Source: Alistipes sp. UBA936 (GTDB taxonomy: Bacteria; Bacteroidota; Bacteroidia; Bacteroidales; Rikenellaceae). From it: DNA of 36,795 nucleotides. A program made the translations under genes and the position numbers. The stretch covers positions 5,264-42,058 of the forward strand of contig DBDI01000014.1 in NCBI GenBank assembly GCA_002293505.1, read 5' to 3'. Below are positions 7,465-16,764 of this stretch, piece after piece. Within the stretch, counting starts at the first letter, position 1. The number at the start of each line of letters is the position of its first letter. The notes under the pieces are model-generated. The model ran no database searches. It was not told the origin of the DNA and saw only the letters and a program-made list of their open reading frames with translations.

Positions 7465-8331
7465 GTGCCTGATATTTTTTCAGAAAAGCAGGTAAAAGTT
7501 AAGACGAAACCGGAGTGGCTAAAAGTTAAGATACGCAGTGGCGAGGAGTTTGCCCGGGTGGCAAGCGTCGTCAGGGAAAACGGACTTCATACGATTTGTG
7601 CGAGTGGGCGTTGCCCCAATCAGGCGGATTGTTGGAGTCGCAAGACCGCAACATTTATGGTGTTGGGCGAGGTTTGCACACGGGCGTGCAGATTTTGCGC
7701 CACACTCTCCGGAAAGCCTTTACCGCCAGACCGGTCCGAACCTCAAAAGGTTGCGGCCGCTGTTGCATTGATGGGTCTGAAGCACGCCGTTATTACTTCT
7801 GTCACTCGCGACGACCTGCCCGACGGTGGGGCTGCTCATTGGGCCGAGGTGGTGGCCGCGGTTCGCAAAGAAAACCCCAAGACTGTCATCGAGATTCTCA
7901 TTCCCGACTTCGGCGGGCGGACGAAGCAAATAGACACCGTTCTCGCCTCCGCACCCGACATTGTGGGTCACAACCTCGAAACCGTCGAACGCCTCACCCC
8001 AACTATCCGCTCCAAAGCCGAATACCGCCGCAGCCTCACAGTCCTGCGCCATATCGCCGAGCAAGGCGCCACCGCCAAGAGCGGCCTGATGGTCGGCCTT
8101 GGCGAAACTCCGGCCGAGGTCACACAGGCGATGGACGACCTTCGCGCCGTCGGCGTTGTCAGCATCACCCTCGGTCAATACCTCCAACCGACCCGCAATC
8201 ACGCCCCCGTGGCGGAATACATAACCCCAGATCAGTTCGAACTCTACCGACAGCAGGCCCTCGACCGCGGCTTCACCCGCGTTAGCAGCGGCCCGCTCGT
8301 CCGCTCGTCCTATTATGCCGATGCGGTTTGA
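7465..8331 (+). CDS. lipA: Lipoyl synthase (radical SAM)
   Basis: Inserts two sulfur atoms into protein-bound octanoyl groups to make lipoyl cofactors. 288 residues, the normal size. Both iron-sulfur sites are complete: the auxiliary cluster C45-x4-C50-x5-C56 and the radical SAM cluster C71-x3-C75-x2-C78. The end carries the family motif RVSSGPLVRSSYYAD, whose RSSY segment supplies the serine ligand of the auxiliary cluster. The start is a GTG at 7465; no in-frame ATG exists before the conserved KPEWLKVKI region. The last 17 bases overlap the start of lipB, so the two steps of lipoate synthesis are translated together. Confidence 0.95.
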   Translation: MPDIFSEKQVKVKTKPEWLKVKIRSGEEFARVASVVRENGLHTICASGRCPNQADCWSRKTATFMVLGEVCTRACRFCATLSGKPLPPDRSEPQKVAAAVALMGLKHAVITSVTRDDLPDGGAAHWAEVVAAVRKENPKTVIEILIPDFGGRTKQIDTVLASAPDIVGHNLETVERLTPTIRSKAEYRRSLTVLRHIAEQGATAKSGLMVGLGETPAEVTQAMDDLRAVGVVSITLGQYLQPTRNHAPVAEYITPDQFELYRQQALDRGFTRVSSGPLVRSSYYADAV

Positions 8332-8920
8332 GGTCGTCGACTGGGGGCTGATAGATTACGAGGAGGCGCTGGCAAAACAGCGCACGCTGTTTGAAAAATT
8401 GATAATTGAGCGGGACAGTGTTGGTTGGCTAATTTTTTGTCAACACCCCCACGTCTACACGGTGGGTAAGAGCGGCCGGATGGAGAACCTGTTGGTGAAC
8501 GAGGGCTGGTTGCGCCGGCAAGGGGCGAAGGTTTGCAGGGTCGATCGGGGTGGGGACATAACCTACCACGGCCCCGGACAGTTGGTGGTCTACCCGATCC
8601 TCGACTTGGATAAATTGGGCCTCGGCCTGCGGGAATATATCGAGGTGTTGGAACAGTGCGTTATAGATTTGTTGGCCGACCGCGGCATCCGTGGTGAACG
8701 CGTTCCGAAAAAGACCGGAGTGTGGGTTAAAGGGGCCAAAGTGGGTGCGAACGAGGAGTACAAAAAGATTTGCGCCATAGGCGTACGTGCATCCCGCGGA
8801 TGCGTAATGCACGGTCTGGCGCTCAACGTGACTACCGACTTAAGGTGGTTCAGTTATATTAATCCTTGCGGTATGACGGCAGGGGTTACATCGATTGAAA
8901 ATGAGAATAAGAATATATAA
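8315..8920 (+). CDS. lipB: Octanoyl-[ACP]:protein N-octanoyltransferase
   Basis: Moves octanoate from acyl carrier protein to lipoate-dependent proteins, giving the substrate of LipA. 201 residues. Seen: GKSGRMENLL near residue 51, the signature RGGDITYHGPGQ at 78-89, the catalytic Lys151 in KICAIGVRASRG and the catalytic Cys185 in INPCGM. The start at 8315 overlaps lipA; a second ATG two codons later (8321) is equally possible. recJ follows after 11 bp. Confidence 0.95.
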   Translation: MPMRFEVVDWGLIDYEEALAKQRTLFEKLIIERDSVGWLIFCQHPHVYTVGKSGRMENLLVNEGWLRRQGAKVCRVDRGGDITYHGPGQLVVYPILDLDKLGLGLREYIEVLEQCVIDLLADRGIRGERVPKKTGVWVKGAKVGANEEYKKICAIGVRASRGCVMHGLALNVTTDLRWFSYINPCGMTAGVTSIENENKNI

Positions 8921-8931
8921 AACGTACAATT

Positions 8932-10686
8932 ATGCCAATCGAAAAACAATGGGTCGTTCTCCCACAGGGCGAACCCGTGTTGGTCGATGGGTTGGCGCGG
9001 GAGCTGGGGCTCTCGCCCGTGTTGGCGAATCTTTTGGTTCAGCGGGGGGTTCAGACTCCCGAGCAGGCCGAAGGTTTCTTCGCACCCTCCCTTGACCGAC
9101 TTCACGATCCGTTCCTGATGAAGGATATGGATCGGGCGGTGGAGCGTATATCGCAAGCCGTCGCTGACAAAGAGACTATTATGATCTGGGGCGATTACGA
9201 CGTCGACGGTACGAGTGCCGTTGCTCTGTTGTATATTTTCCTGAGGAGACTCGGCCACGAGCAGTTGATGTTCTACATTCCCGACCGTTACCGCGAAGGT
9301 TACGGTATCTCTAAGAAGGGTATTGACTACGCCAAGGCCCACGGGGTCGGTCTGGTCATTACTCTCGACTGCGGTATTAAGGCTGTCGAGAAGGTTGCTT
9401 ACGCCGCTTCGCTCGGTATCGACTTCATTGTCACCGACCACCACCTCGCCGGGGCCGAGCTTCCCGATGCCGTTGCTGTTCTCGACCCTAAACGTTCCGA
9501 TTGCCGGTATCCGTTCAAGGAACTTTCCGGTTGCGGGGTCGGGTTCAAGATCGCTCAGGCCTATTGCCAGAAGCACAACATCTCGTTCGAGGAGATTGAA
9601 CGGCTTCTCGACCTTGTGGTTATTTCCATCGCTTCCGACATCGTTCCCGTCACCGGCGAGAACCGTATCCTCGCTTACTTCGGCCTCGAACGGCTTAACA
9701 CCAAACCCAATAAGGGCCTCGCTTCCATTATCAAAATTTGCGGCTTGGGCGAGGGTCACCGTATCTCTATCGATGACATCGTTTTCAAAATCGGGCCTCG
9801 CATCAACGCTGCCGGCCGTATGCGTATGAACGAGGAAGACGAGTTCTCCGGGGGCCACGCTGCTGTCGGTCTTATGATCGAACGCGACGACGACGCTGCC
9901 GGTCTTTTCGGGGCTCAGATCGACGAGGCTAACTCCGACCGTAAGACCATCGACCGTACGGTTACCCAGGAGGCCCACGAATTGATCGAGAGTAACCCCG
10001 AGCTCAAGAAGATGAAGTGTACGGTTATCTACAACCCCAAATGGATGAAGGGTATCGTGGGTATCGTTGCTTCCCGCCTGATCGAGACTTACTACCGGCC
10101 CACTGTTGTGCTCACTATGAGTAACGGCTTTGCGACCGGTTCTGCTCGTTCTGTTCCCGGGTTCGACCTCTACGGGGCTGTCGAGTCTTGCGCCGACTTG
10201 CTCGAGAACTTCGGCGGTCATATGTACGCCGCCGGACTGACTATGAAACCCGAGAACATCGCCGAGTTCACCCGCCGGTTCAACGCTTACGTCGAGGAGA
10301 ACATCACTCCCGAACTCCTCACCCCTATGGTCGAGATCGACTCGCCTCTTTTGTTCAGCGACATCACTCCCGAGTTCCGGCGCGACCTTCTTCGCTTCCA
10401 GCCCTTCGGACCCGGTAACCAGGCTCCTGTGTTCGCAACCTTCGGGGTTAGTAACCGCGGGGACGCCAAATTGGTCGGGGCCGAGAAGGAGCATCTGAAG
10501 ATGGATCTTGTCCAGCGTGAGAAACCCAATACGGCCATTCCTGCTATTGCTTTCCAGCAGCCTGCTCACTTCGAGTGGGTTCGTAGCGGCCGCCAGATCG
10601 ACACTTGTTACACCGTGGTGGAGAACAACTTCCGCGGTGTTGTGACTCCCCAGTTGAGGGTAAAAGATATAAAACCTGTGATTTAA
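8932..10686 (+). CDS. recJ: Single-stranded-DNA-specific exonuclease RecJ
   Basis: 5'-to-3' exonuclease of the DHH superfamily used in recombination and mismatch/excision repair. 584 residues, typical of the family. The metal-binding motifs are intact: DYDVD at 88-92, DCGI near 146, DHH at 169-171 and the later GPRINAAGRM that opens the DHHA1 half. The C-terminal OB-like region (FQPFGPGNQAPVF onwards) is present. It is the last gene of the lipA-lipB-recJ run; a new promoter begins 12 bp after its stop. Confidence 0.95.
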   Translation: MPIEKQWVVLPQGEPVLVDGLARELGLSPVLANLLVQRGVQTPEQAEGFFAPSLDRLHDPFLMKDMDRAVERISQAVADKETIMIWGDYDVDGTSAVALLYIFLRRLGHEQLMFYIPDRYREGYGISKKGIDYAKAHGVGLVITLDCGIKAVEKVAYAASLGIDFIVTDHHLAGAELPDAVAVLDPKRSDCRYPFKELSGCGVGFKIAQAYCQKHNISFEEIERLLDLVVISIASDIVPVTGENRILAYFGLERLNTKPNKGLASIIKICGLGEGHRISIDDIVFKIGPRINAAGRMRMNEEDEFSGGHAAVGLMIERDDDAAGLFGAQIDEANSDRKTIDRTVTQEAHELIESNPELKKMKCTVIYNPKWMKGIVGIVASRLIETYYRPTVVLTMSNGFATGSARSVPGFDLYGAVESCADLLENFGGHMYAAGLTMKPENIAEFTRRFNAYVEENITPELLTPMVEIDSPLLFSDITPEFRRDLLRFQPFGPGNQAPVFATFGVSNRGDAKLVGAEKEHLKMDLVQREKPNTAIPAIAFQQPAHFEWVRSGRQIDTCYTVVENNFRGVVTPQLRVKDIKPVI

Positions 10687-10698
10687 TAAAATTTTTAC

Positions 10699-10706
10699 TA
10701 TCTTTG
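10699..10706 (+). promoter_or_regulatory. -7 promoter box (TATCTTTG) for rimP-nusA-infB
   Basis: Exact TAnnTTTG match, 42 bp before the rimP ATG. A TTTG -33 box is not clear. Predicted transcription start about 10712-10714, immediately before the hairpin at 10715-10737. Confidence 0.75.
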
Positions 10707-10714
10707 TACCGTGA

Positions 10715-10737
10715 ACGAGGGGCCCGAGGCCCCTCGT
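10715..10737 (+). promoter_or_regulatory. Perfect 10-bp GC-rich hairpin at the 5' end of the rimP-nusA-infB transcript
   Basis: ACGAGGGGCC, loop CGA, GGCCCCTCGT: ten uninterrupted base pairs. It is followed by CGTGTAGATAAATG, with no T-run, so it is not an intrinsic terminator. Placed at or within a few bases of the predicted start, it would make a stable 5'-terminal structure 11 bases before the rimP ATG. Possible roles are RNA protection, control of rimP translation, or a protein-binding site in DNA; the sequence alone does not decide. Confidence 0.6.
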
Positions 10738-10748
10738 CGTGTAGATAA

Positions 10749-11189
10749 ATGATTGTTAAAGAAGATATTATCCGCGTTGCTGAGTCCCAGTTGGGCGCCG
10801 GGCCTCTGTTTTTGGTCGAGGTTCGCGAGCCCGACCAGGAGACCTTCGAGGTTTTCATCGACTGCGACGGATCGACTCCCGAGGGTAAACCGCGCCACGT
10901 TAGCGTCGAGGATTGCATCTCCCTCACCCGCGCTATCCGTGGCCAGTTCGAGGAGGACGACCTGGACGATTGTTCTCTGACCGTATCTTCCGCCGGTATC
11001 GGCCAGCCTCTCCGAACCCTGCGCCAGTACCTCAAACTCGTCGGCCGGCCCGTCGAGGTTGCTCTCAAAAGCGGCCGCAAAATGACCGCCACGCTCGAAG
11101 CCGCCGATGAAACCAGTATTACCCTCGACGGAACACAGATTCCGCTTACCGAGATAAAAACAACCAAGGAACATATAGATTTCAAATAG
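10749..11189 (+). CDS. rimP: Ribosome maturation factor RimP
   Basis: Needed for assembly of the 30S ribosomal subunit. 146 residues with the two-domain pattern of the family: an N-terminal alpha/beta domain containing DCISLTRAIRGQF and the segment LTVSSAGIGQPLRTLRQY (the family's SPG-RPL region, here SAGIGQPL), then an Sm-like C-terminal beta domain (VGRPVEVALKSGRKMTATLE). It leads the classic rimP-nusA-infB order, and nusA begins 3 bp later. Confidence 0.92.
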   Translation: MIVKEDIIRVAESQLGAGPLFLVEVREPDQETFEVFIDCDGSTPEGKPRHVSVEDCISLTRAIRGQFEEDDLDDCSLTVSSAGIGQPLRTLRQYLKLVGRPVEVALKSGRKMTATLEAADETSITLDGTQIPLTEIKTTKEHIDFK

Positions 11190-11192
11190 TAT

Positions 11193-12422
11193 ATGAGCAC
11201 AAACAGCCTTATCAGTAACTTTGCGGAGTTCAAAGAGCTGAAAAACATCGACAAGAGCACAATGATCGGGGTTCTGGAGGATGTTTTCCGCCACCTGTTG
11301 CAGAAGACATACGAGGACGACTCTAATTTCGACATCATCATCAACGCCGACAAGGGCGACTTGGAGATCTGGCGTAACCGTACCATCGTTCCCGACGGCG
11401 AGGTCGAGAACCCCAACCAGCAGATCTCTCTTTCGGAGGCTCAGTCTATCGACCCCTCTTACGAGGTTGGTGAGGAGATCGCCGACGAGATGAAACTCGA
11501 ATCTTTCGGTCGCCGCTCTGTCCTCTCTCTTCGCCAGAACCTCGCATCTCGTATCCTCGACCTCGAAAAGGCGAGCCTGTACGAGAAATACAAAGAGAAG
11601 GTGGGCGAGATCATTACCGCCGAGGTTTACCAGGTTTGGAAGAAAGAGACCCTCGTGCTGGATGACGATGACAACGAATTGATCCTGCCTAAGTCCGAAC
11701 AGATTCCTGGCGACTTTTTCCGTAAGGGCGAGACCATCCGCGCAATCGTTTCCAAGGTCGAGATGATCAACAACTCGCCGAAGATCATTCTCAGTAGAAC
11801 CGCTAACGAGTTCCTCGAAAGGTTGTTCGAGTTGGAGGTTCCCGAGATTTTCGACGGGCTTATCACAATCAAAAAGATTGCCCGTATTCCCGGCGAGCGC
11901 GCCAAGGTTGCTGTCGAGTCTTACGACGACCGGGTCGATCCGGTCGGTGCTTGCGTCGGTATGAAGGGTTCGCGCATTTACTCGATCGTTAAGGAGTTGC
12001 ACAACGAGAACATCGACGTTGTCAACTTCACCACCAACCCCAGCCTGTTCATCCAGCGGGCGCTCAACCCCGCTAAGATATCCAACATCGTCATCGACGA
12101 GGAACGTAAGACGGCTGCCGTCTACCTGAAGCCCTCCGAGGTTTCTCTCGCTATCGGTAAGGGCGGCTTGAATATCCGCCTTGCCAGTATGTTGACCGGT
12201 TACGACATCGACGTTTACCGCGAGATCGAGGAGGAGGACGTCAACCTCGACGAGTTCGGCGACGAGATCGACCAGTGGATCATCGACACTCTTAAGAGCG
12301 TCGGTTGCGACACTGCCAAACGCGTCCTGAGCCACACTCCCGAGGAGTTGGCCTCGCGTACCGACCTCGAGGAGGAGACAATAAACGAAGTTATGAACAT
12401 TCTCAAATCCGAGTTTGAGTAA
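11193..12422 (+). CDS. nusA: Transcription termination/antitermination factor NusA
   Basis: Binds RNA polymerase and nascent RNA to control pausing and termination. 409 residues, usual for this phylum. In order: NusA N-terminal domain (about 1-130), S1 domain (about 135-200, opening VGEIITAEVYQVWKKETLVL), KH1 (about 230-295, with DPVGACVGMKGSRI) and KH2 (about 300-365, with SLAIGKGGLNIRLAS), then a short helical tail with helix-hairpin-helix character. The long acidic repeats of enterobacterial NusA are absent. infB follows after 9 bp. Confidence 0.95.
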   Translation: MSTNSLISNFAEFKELKNIDKSTMIGVLEDVFRHLLQKTYEDDSNFDIIINADKGDLEIWRNRTIVPDGEVENPNQQISLSEAQSIDPSYEVGEEIADEMKLESFGRRSVLSLRQNLASRILDLEKASLYEKYKEKVGEIITAEVYQVWKKETLVLDDDDNELILPKSEQIPGDFFRKGETIRAIVSKVEMINNSPKIILSRTANEFLERLFELEVPEIFDGLITIKKIARIPGERAKVAVESYDDRVDPVGACVGMKGSRIYSIVKELHNENIDVVNFTTNPSLFIQRALNPAKISNIVIDEERKTAAVYLKPSEVSLAIGKGGLNIRLASMLTGYDIDVYREIEEEDVNLDEFGDEIDQWIIDTLKSVGCDTAKRVLSHTPEELASRTDLEEETINEVMNILKSEFE

Positions 12423-12431
12423 GGAGCAGAT

Positions 12432-15293
12432 ATGACAGAGAAGAAGATACGCCTTTTGCAGGCCGCCCGTGAGTTCAACGTAGGTTTGGCGACGATTACC
12501 GATTTTCTTGCCGGTAAGGGTGTTGCGATTACCAATTCGCCCAATACCCCCATCACACCGGACGTATACCAGCTGATCGAGCGCGAGTTCGGTGGCGGTC
12601 GTTCGACTGGTTCGTCGCAGATCATCCGCGAGCGTTTGGACGGTCTTCGCCAGGAGGGCGTTTCTTTGCACGACCGTAAGGAGAGTCCGAAGAGTTCTCC
12701 CGACGAGTTCAAGGAGGAGGTTGTTATTAAGAGTAAGACGGTTATCGCTCCTCCGCCTCCCGCTCCCCGGCCCGAACCCAAACCGGAGCCTAAACCCGAG
12801 CCTAAACCCGAACCTGCTCCCGTGGCACCTAAACTCGCCCCGGAGCCCGTTCCCGAGGCGCCAAAGCCAAAGCCCGAACCCGTGCCTTCTCCCGAGCCCT
12901 CCTTCGGGCCTAAGGTGTTGGGTAAGATCGACTTGAGCCCTAAACCCAAGCCCGCTCCGGCTCCGAAGCCGCAGCCTGCCCCGAAACCCCAACCGGCTCC
13001 TAAACCCGCCCCCGCCTCGCAGCCCAAACCCGAGCCTCAGCCAAAACCGACTCCCGAGCCCGTCGTGATCCAGACTAAGACTTACGACGAGCGCGTTGCC
13101 GAGAGTACTACTAACGTCTTCCGCGCCGAGGACGAGGGTAAGCTCTCCGGGCCCAAGGTTTTGGGTAAGATCGACGTTTCGACCCTTCCTTCCGATCCCT
13201 CTCGCGGGCCTCGTAAGGAGAAACGTAAACGCATCACCAAAGATAAGATCGACGTTACCAAACCCCAGCCCGGTGGCCAGGGTGGCCAGAACCAAGGCGG
13301 CCAGAAAAAAGGCCCCTTCTCCGGCGGCCCGGGCCAAGGCGGTGCCGGCTCGAAAAAGAAAGGCGGCCCTCGTCCCGTTGTTCGCGCCGAGGTTAACGAC
13401 GAGGAGGTTCAAAAACAGGTTAAGGAGACCCTTGCTCGCCTCACCGCTAAGGGTACCAAAGGTAAGGGCGCCAAATACCGTAAGGATAAACGCGACGCTG
13501 CTTCTGCTCGCGCTTCGGAGGAGATGGAGCGCTCCGAGATGGCTGGTTCGACTCTTCAGGTTACCGAGTTCGTTACCGTTTCCGAGTTGGCTACGATGAT
13601 GAACGTTCCCGTCACCGAGGTGATTATGGCTTGTATGAACCTCGGGCTGATGGTTTCGATCAACCAAAGGCTCGACGCCGAGGCTCTCGTTATAGTTGCC
13701 GAGGAGTTCGGATTCAAGGTCGAGTTCGTTTCGGCCGAGATCCAGGAGTCGATTGACGAGACCGAGGACGCTGATAAGCCCGAGGACCTCTCTCCGCGGC
13801 CCCCGATTGTTACTGTTATGGGCCACGTCGACCACGGTAAGACTTCTCTTCTCGATAACATCCGTAAGACCAACGTCATCGAGGGCGAGGCCGGTGGTAT
13901 TACCCAGCACATCGGAGCTTACAGCGTCGAACTGAACGGCCAGAAGATCACATTCCTCGATACTCCCGGCCACGAGGCGTTCACGGCTATGCGTGCTCGC
14001 GGGGCCAAGATTACCGACGTTGCCATTATTATCGTCGCCGCCGACGACAGCGTTATGCCCCAGACCATCGAGGCTATCAACCACGCCGTCGCTGCAGGGG
14101 TTCCTATGGTTTTCGCTATCAATAAGATCGACAAACCCGGCGCCGACCCCGAACGTATCAAGGAACAACTCGCCCAGATGAACTACCTGGTCGAGGATTG
14201 GGGCGGTAAATACCAGTCTCAGGACGTCTCCGCTAAACAGGGTTTGAATCTCGATAAACTGCTCGAGAAGGTCCTTCTCGAGGCCGAGATGCTCGACTTG
14301 AAGGCTAATCCTAACCGTAAGGCTTCCGGCGCTGTGATCGAATCCACTCTCGATAAAGGTCGTGGTTACGTATCTACCGTTCTTGTCGAAAACGGTACTC
14401 TCCGCGTCGGCGACGTGCTTCTTGCCGGTACCCATACCGGGCGCGTCAAGGCTATGTACGACGAGCACGGCCGTAAGGTGGAAGAGGCTGGCCCCTCGAC
14501 TCCCGTCCTCGTTCTCGGTTTGAACGGAGCTCCTCAGGCCGGCGACACTTTCAATGTTATGGAGGACGACAAGTCTGCTCGCTCTCTCGCTAACAAACGC
14601 GAGCAGTTGCAGCGCGCCCAGGGCCTTCGTACTCAGAAACACGTTACTCTGGACGAGATCGGCCGCCGTATCGCCATCGGTTCGTTCAAGGAGTTGAACA
14701 TCATCGTCAAGGGCGACGTGGACGGTTCGATCGAGGCTATGACCGACTCTCTGGTCAAGCTGTCGAAAGAAGAAGTGCAGGTGAACGTCATCCACAAGGC
14801 CGTCGGACAAATCTCCGAGTCCGATGTTCTGCTCGCTGCCGCTTCCAACGCCATCATCGTCGGGTTCCAGGTTCGCCCCTCTATGGCTGCTCGCAAGCTG
14901 GCCGAAAAGGAGGAGATCGAAATTCGCCTTTACTCAATCATCTACGATGCCATCAACGACATTCAGGATGCCATCGAGGGTATGCTCGCTCCGGTTATCA
15001 AGGAGGAGATTGTCTGCTCGGTCGAGGTTCTGGAGACTTTCAAGATATCCAAGGTGGGTACTATCGCCGGTTGTATCGTTCGCGAGGGTAAGATCACTCG
15101 TAATACTCCCATCCGCGTTATTCGCGACGGTATCGTCGTCTACACCGGTAAACTCGGCTCTCTGAAGCGCTTCAAGGATGACGTTCGCGAGGTTAGCTCT
15201 GGTATGGAGTGTGGTTTGAACATCGACGGTTACAACGACATCCACGTCGGCGACATTGTCGAGGGTTACGAGACGGTCGAGGTCAAAAGATAA
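12432..15293 (+). CDS. infB: Translation initiation factor IF-2
   Basis: GTPase that places initiator tRNA on the ribosome. 953 residues. The N-terminus has the small helical IF2_N module, then a long low-complexity linker: Pro/Lys/Glu-rich repeats (about residues 110-215) and a Gly/Lys/Gln-rich stretch (about 275-320). The peptide GPKVLGKID occurs twice, at about 158-166 and 237-245, flanking the proline-rich part. A second IF2_N domain precedes the GTPase domain, which has G1 GHVDHGKT at 464-471, switch I GGITQHIGAYSV, G3 DTPGH at 510-514 and G4 NKID at 564-567. The beta-barrel, domain III and fMet-tRNA-binding C2 domains follow to the end. It converges on rodA with 43 bp between the stops and only a weak 5-bp hairpin in the gap. 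Confidence 0.96.
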   Translation: MTEKKIRLLQAAREFNVGLATITDFLAGKGVAITNSPNTPITPDVYQLIEREFGGGRSTGSSQIIRERLDGLRQEGVSLHDRKESPKSSPDEFKEEVVIKSKTVIAPPPPAPRPEPKPEPKPEPKPEPAPVAPKLAPEPVPEAPKPKPEPVPSPEPSFGPKVLGKIDLSPKPKPAPAPKPQPAPKPQPAPKPAPASQPKPEPQPKPTPEPVVIQTKTYDERVAESTTNVFRAEDEGKLSGPKVLGKIDVSTLPSDPSRGPRKEKRKRITKDKIDVTKPQPGGQGGQNQGGQKKGPFSGGPGQGGAGSKKKGGPRPVVRAEVNDEEVQKQVKETLARLTAKGTKGKGAKYRKDKRDAASARASEEMERSEMAGSTLQVTEFVTVSELATMMNVPVTEVIMACMNLGLMVSINQRLDAEALVIVAEEFGFKVEFVSAEIQESIDETEDADKPEDLSPRPPIVTVMGHVDHGKTSLLDNIRKTNVIEGEAGGITQHIGAYSVELNGQKITFLDTPGHEAFTAMRARGAKITDVAIIIVAADDSVMPQTIEAINHAVAAGVPMVFAINKIDKPGADPERIKEQLAQMNYLVEDWGGKYQSQDVSAKQGLNLDKLLEKVLLEAEMLDLKANPNRKASGAVIESTLDKGRGYVSTVLVENGTLRVGDVLLAGTHTGRVKAMYDEHGRKVEEAGPSTPVLVLGLNGAPQAGDTFNVMEDDKSARSLANKREQLQRAQGLRTQKHVTLDEIGRRIAIGSFKELNIIVKGDVDGSIEAMTDSLVKLSKEEVQVNVIHKAVGQISESDVLLAAASNAIIVGFQVRPSMAARKLAEKEEIEIRLYSIIYDAINDIQDAIEGMLAPVIKEEIVCSVEVLETFKISKVGTIAGCIVREGKITRNTPIRVIRDGIVVYTGKLGSLKRFKDDVREVSSGMECGLNIDGYNDIHVGDIVEGYETVEVKR

Positions 15294-15336
15294 TTTTTCG
15301 CGTGAAAACGGCGGTGATGTGGCCTTGTCTTCGGGC

Positions 15337-16764
15337 CTAAGTCGCCAGCTCCCCGCTCCCCAGATCCAACCGAACGGCAACAACGAGCAAGAGCGTGAAC
15401 GCCAACAGCGACGATCCGCCGTAGGAGAAGAACGGTAACGGTATTCCTATCACCGGTACCAGCCCTACCGTCATACCTATATTAATCAGCACGTGTATCA
15501 GGAAAATCCCCGCCACACAGTAGCAGTAGATCCTTCGGAACGGTTCTTCGGCCCGCTCGCCCATCCGAACGAGCCTCAATATCAGCGCACAAAACAGCGC
15601 CAGCACCACTGCCGAGCCCACAAATCCCCACTCTTCGCCCACGGTGCAAAATATGAAATCGGTGCTCTGTTCCGGTACGAAATTAAACTTTGTCTGCGTT
15701 CCTTCCAGGAATCCCTTCCCCACCAATCCTCCCGAGCCGATCGCTATCTTGCTCTGATTCACGTTGTAGCCCCAACCCCTCGCGTCGCTCTCTATTCCCA
15801 AGGTGTCCAAGATTCTCTTCTGCTGGTGTAAATCCAAGTGGTCGAACACCACATCCGCAACCGACACAAACGCCACCGATGCCACAAACAGCACAATGTA
15901 GACCCAAAAACCCCGTAGCCTCTTCGCCCACGCCACCGCCGCCACCACAGGTATCGACAAAAACGCCACCCCCAGCAACACATAGTAGAACCTCACCTCC
16001 ATCCCCGCCAGATAGCGCAGCGAAAGCCATCCTCCCACAGACACCAATGCCACCCCCGCTCCATACATCACCGGCGCTTTCCAGTTTCCGTAGCCTATTC
16101 CCGCTCCCGCCGCCACTCCCGCTATGATCATCATCAGTAGCCCCGTGTCGGTCACCCAGAACGAGCCGAAAAACAGGCCCAGCACTATCCCCATCACAAT
16201 GTACACCCACCTGTTCAGCCCCTCGCGATAGAGCATAAACAGAAACGAGGCATAGACCACCGCCGATCCCACATCGTGTTGCAGAAACATCACCGCCACC
16301 GGTATCCCAACCAGCATCGCCACCTTCGCCAGATCTCCCATCCGCCCCAGCGTGAACCCATACACACTCATCGCCCTGGCCAAGGCCAGCGACACTGCAA
16401 ACTTCATAAATTCAGCCGGTTGAATCGCCACCGGTCCCACCAGTAGCCACGCTCTCGCTCCCTTGATCTCCGGACTGAGCACCAGTGTCGCCAGCATCAG
16501 CGCCAAGCACACTCCCCAGACCGGATATGCCAGTATGTGATAGAATTTGTCGTCCACGAGCATCACCACCAGCGCCACCACGAAGCACACCCCGATCCAA
16601 ACCATCTGCATCCCGTATCTCGACCCCACATCGAACACCTCCCGCGTGGTGTCATACACCGCTGCATAGAGATTCAGCCATCCCAGCGCCACCAAGGCCA
16701 CATAGATCGCAACTGTCCACCAGTCGACCTTTCCGTGAATGACTCTACCTTGCCTCCCCGTCAT
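15337..16764 (-). CDS. rodA: RodA, SEDS-family peptidoglycan glycosyltransferase
   Basis: Polymerises glycan strands of the side wall with PBP2. 475 residues, longer than the about 370 of Escherichia coli, the extra length lying in added central membrane segments as seen in other members of this phylum. Around ten hydrophobic helices are visible. Diagnostic SEDS stretches are present: QPAEFMKF, then GIESDARGWGYNVNQSKIAIGSGGLVGKGF with the following EQSTDFIFCTVGEEWGF, and the final GIPLPFFSYGGSSLL. The ATG at 16764 overlaps the end of mrdA by 20 bp, so the two partners are translationally coupled. It is the last gene of the purH-mre operon. Confidence 0.94.
   Translation of the reverse strand: MTGRQGRVIHGKVDWWTVAIYVALVALGWLNLYAAVYDTTREVFDVGSRYGMQMVWIGVCFVVALVVMLVDDKFYHILAYPVWGVCLALMLATLVLSPEIKGARAWLLVGPVAIQPAEFMKFAVSLALARAMSVYGFTLGRMGDLAKVAMLVGIPVAVMFLQHDVGSAVVYASFLFMLYREGLNRWVYIVMGIVLGLFFGSFWVTDTGLLMMIIAGVAAGAGIGYGNWKAPVMYGAGVALVSVGGWLSLRYLAGMEVRFYYVLLGVAFLSIPVVAAVAWAKRLRGFWVYIVLFVASVAFVSVADVVFDHLDLHQQKRILDTLGIESDARGWGYNVNQSKIAIGSGGLVGKGFLEGTQTKFNFVPEQSTDFIFCTVGEEWGFVGSAVVLALFCALILRLVRMGERAEEPFRRIYCYCVAGIFLIHVLINIGMTVGLVPVIGIPLPFFSYGGSSLLAFTLLLVVAVRLDLGSGELAT

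Noticed and set aside
8854..10569. A 571-codon minus-strand frame opposite recJ
   Set aside because: A shadow of recJ, with no family similarity visible and no promoter box at its start.
10698..14810. A 1370-codon open frame on the minus strand, opposite rimP, nusA and most of infB
   Set aside because: The plus-strand genes are unmistakable. The antisense product shows no recognisable domain, and the long opening follows from biased codon use that keeps antisense stop triplets rare.
15295..15308. Small palindrome (TTTTC/GAAAA) between infB and rodA as a bidirectional terminator
   Set aside because: Only five mainly A-T pairs with a four-base loop and no GC-rich stem; too weak to call.
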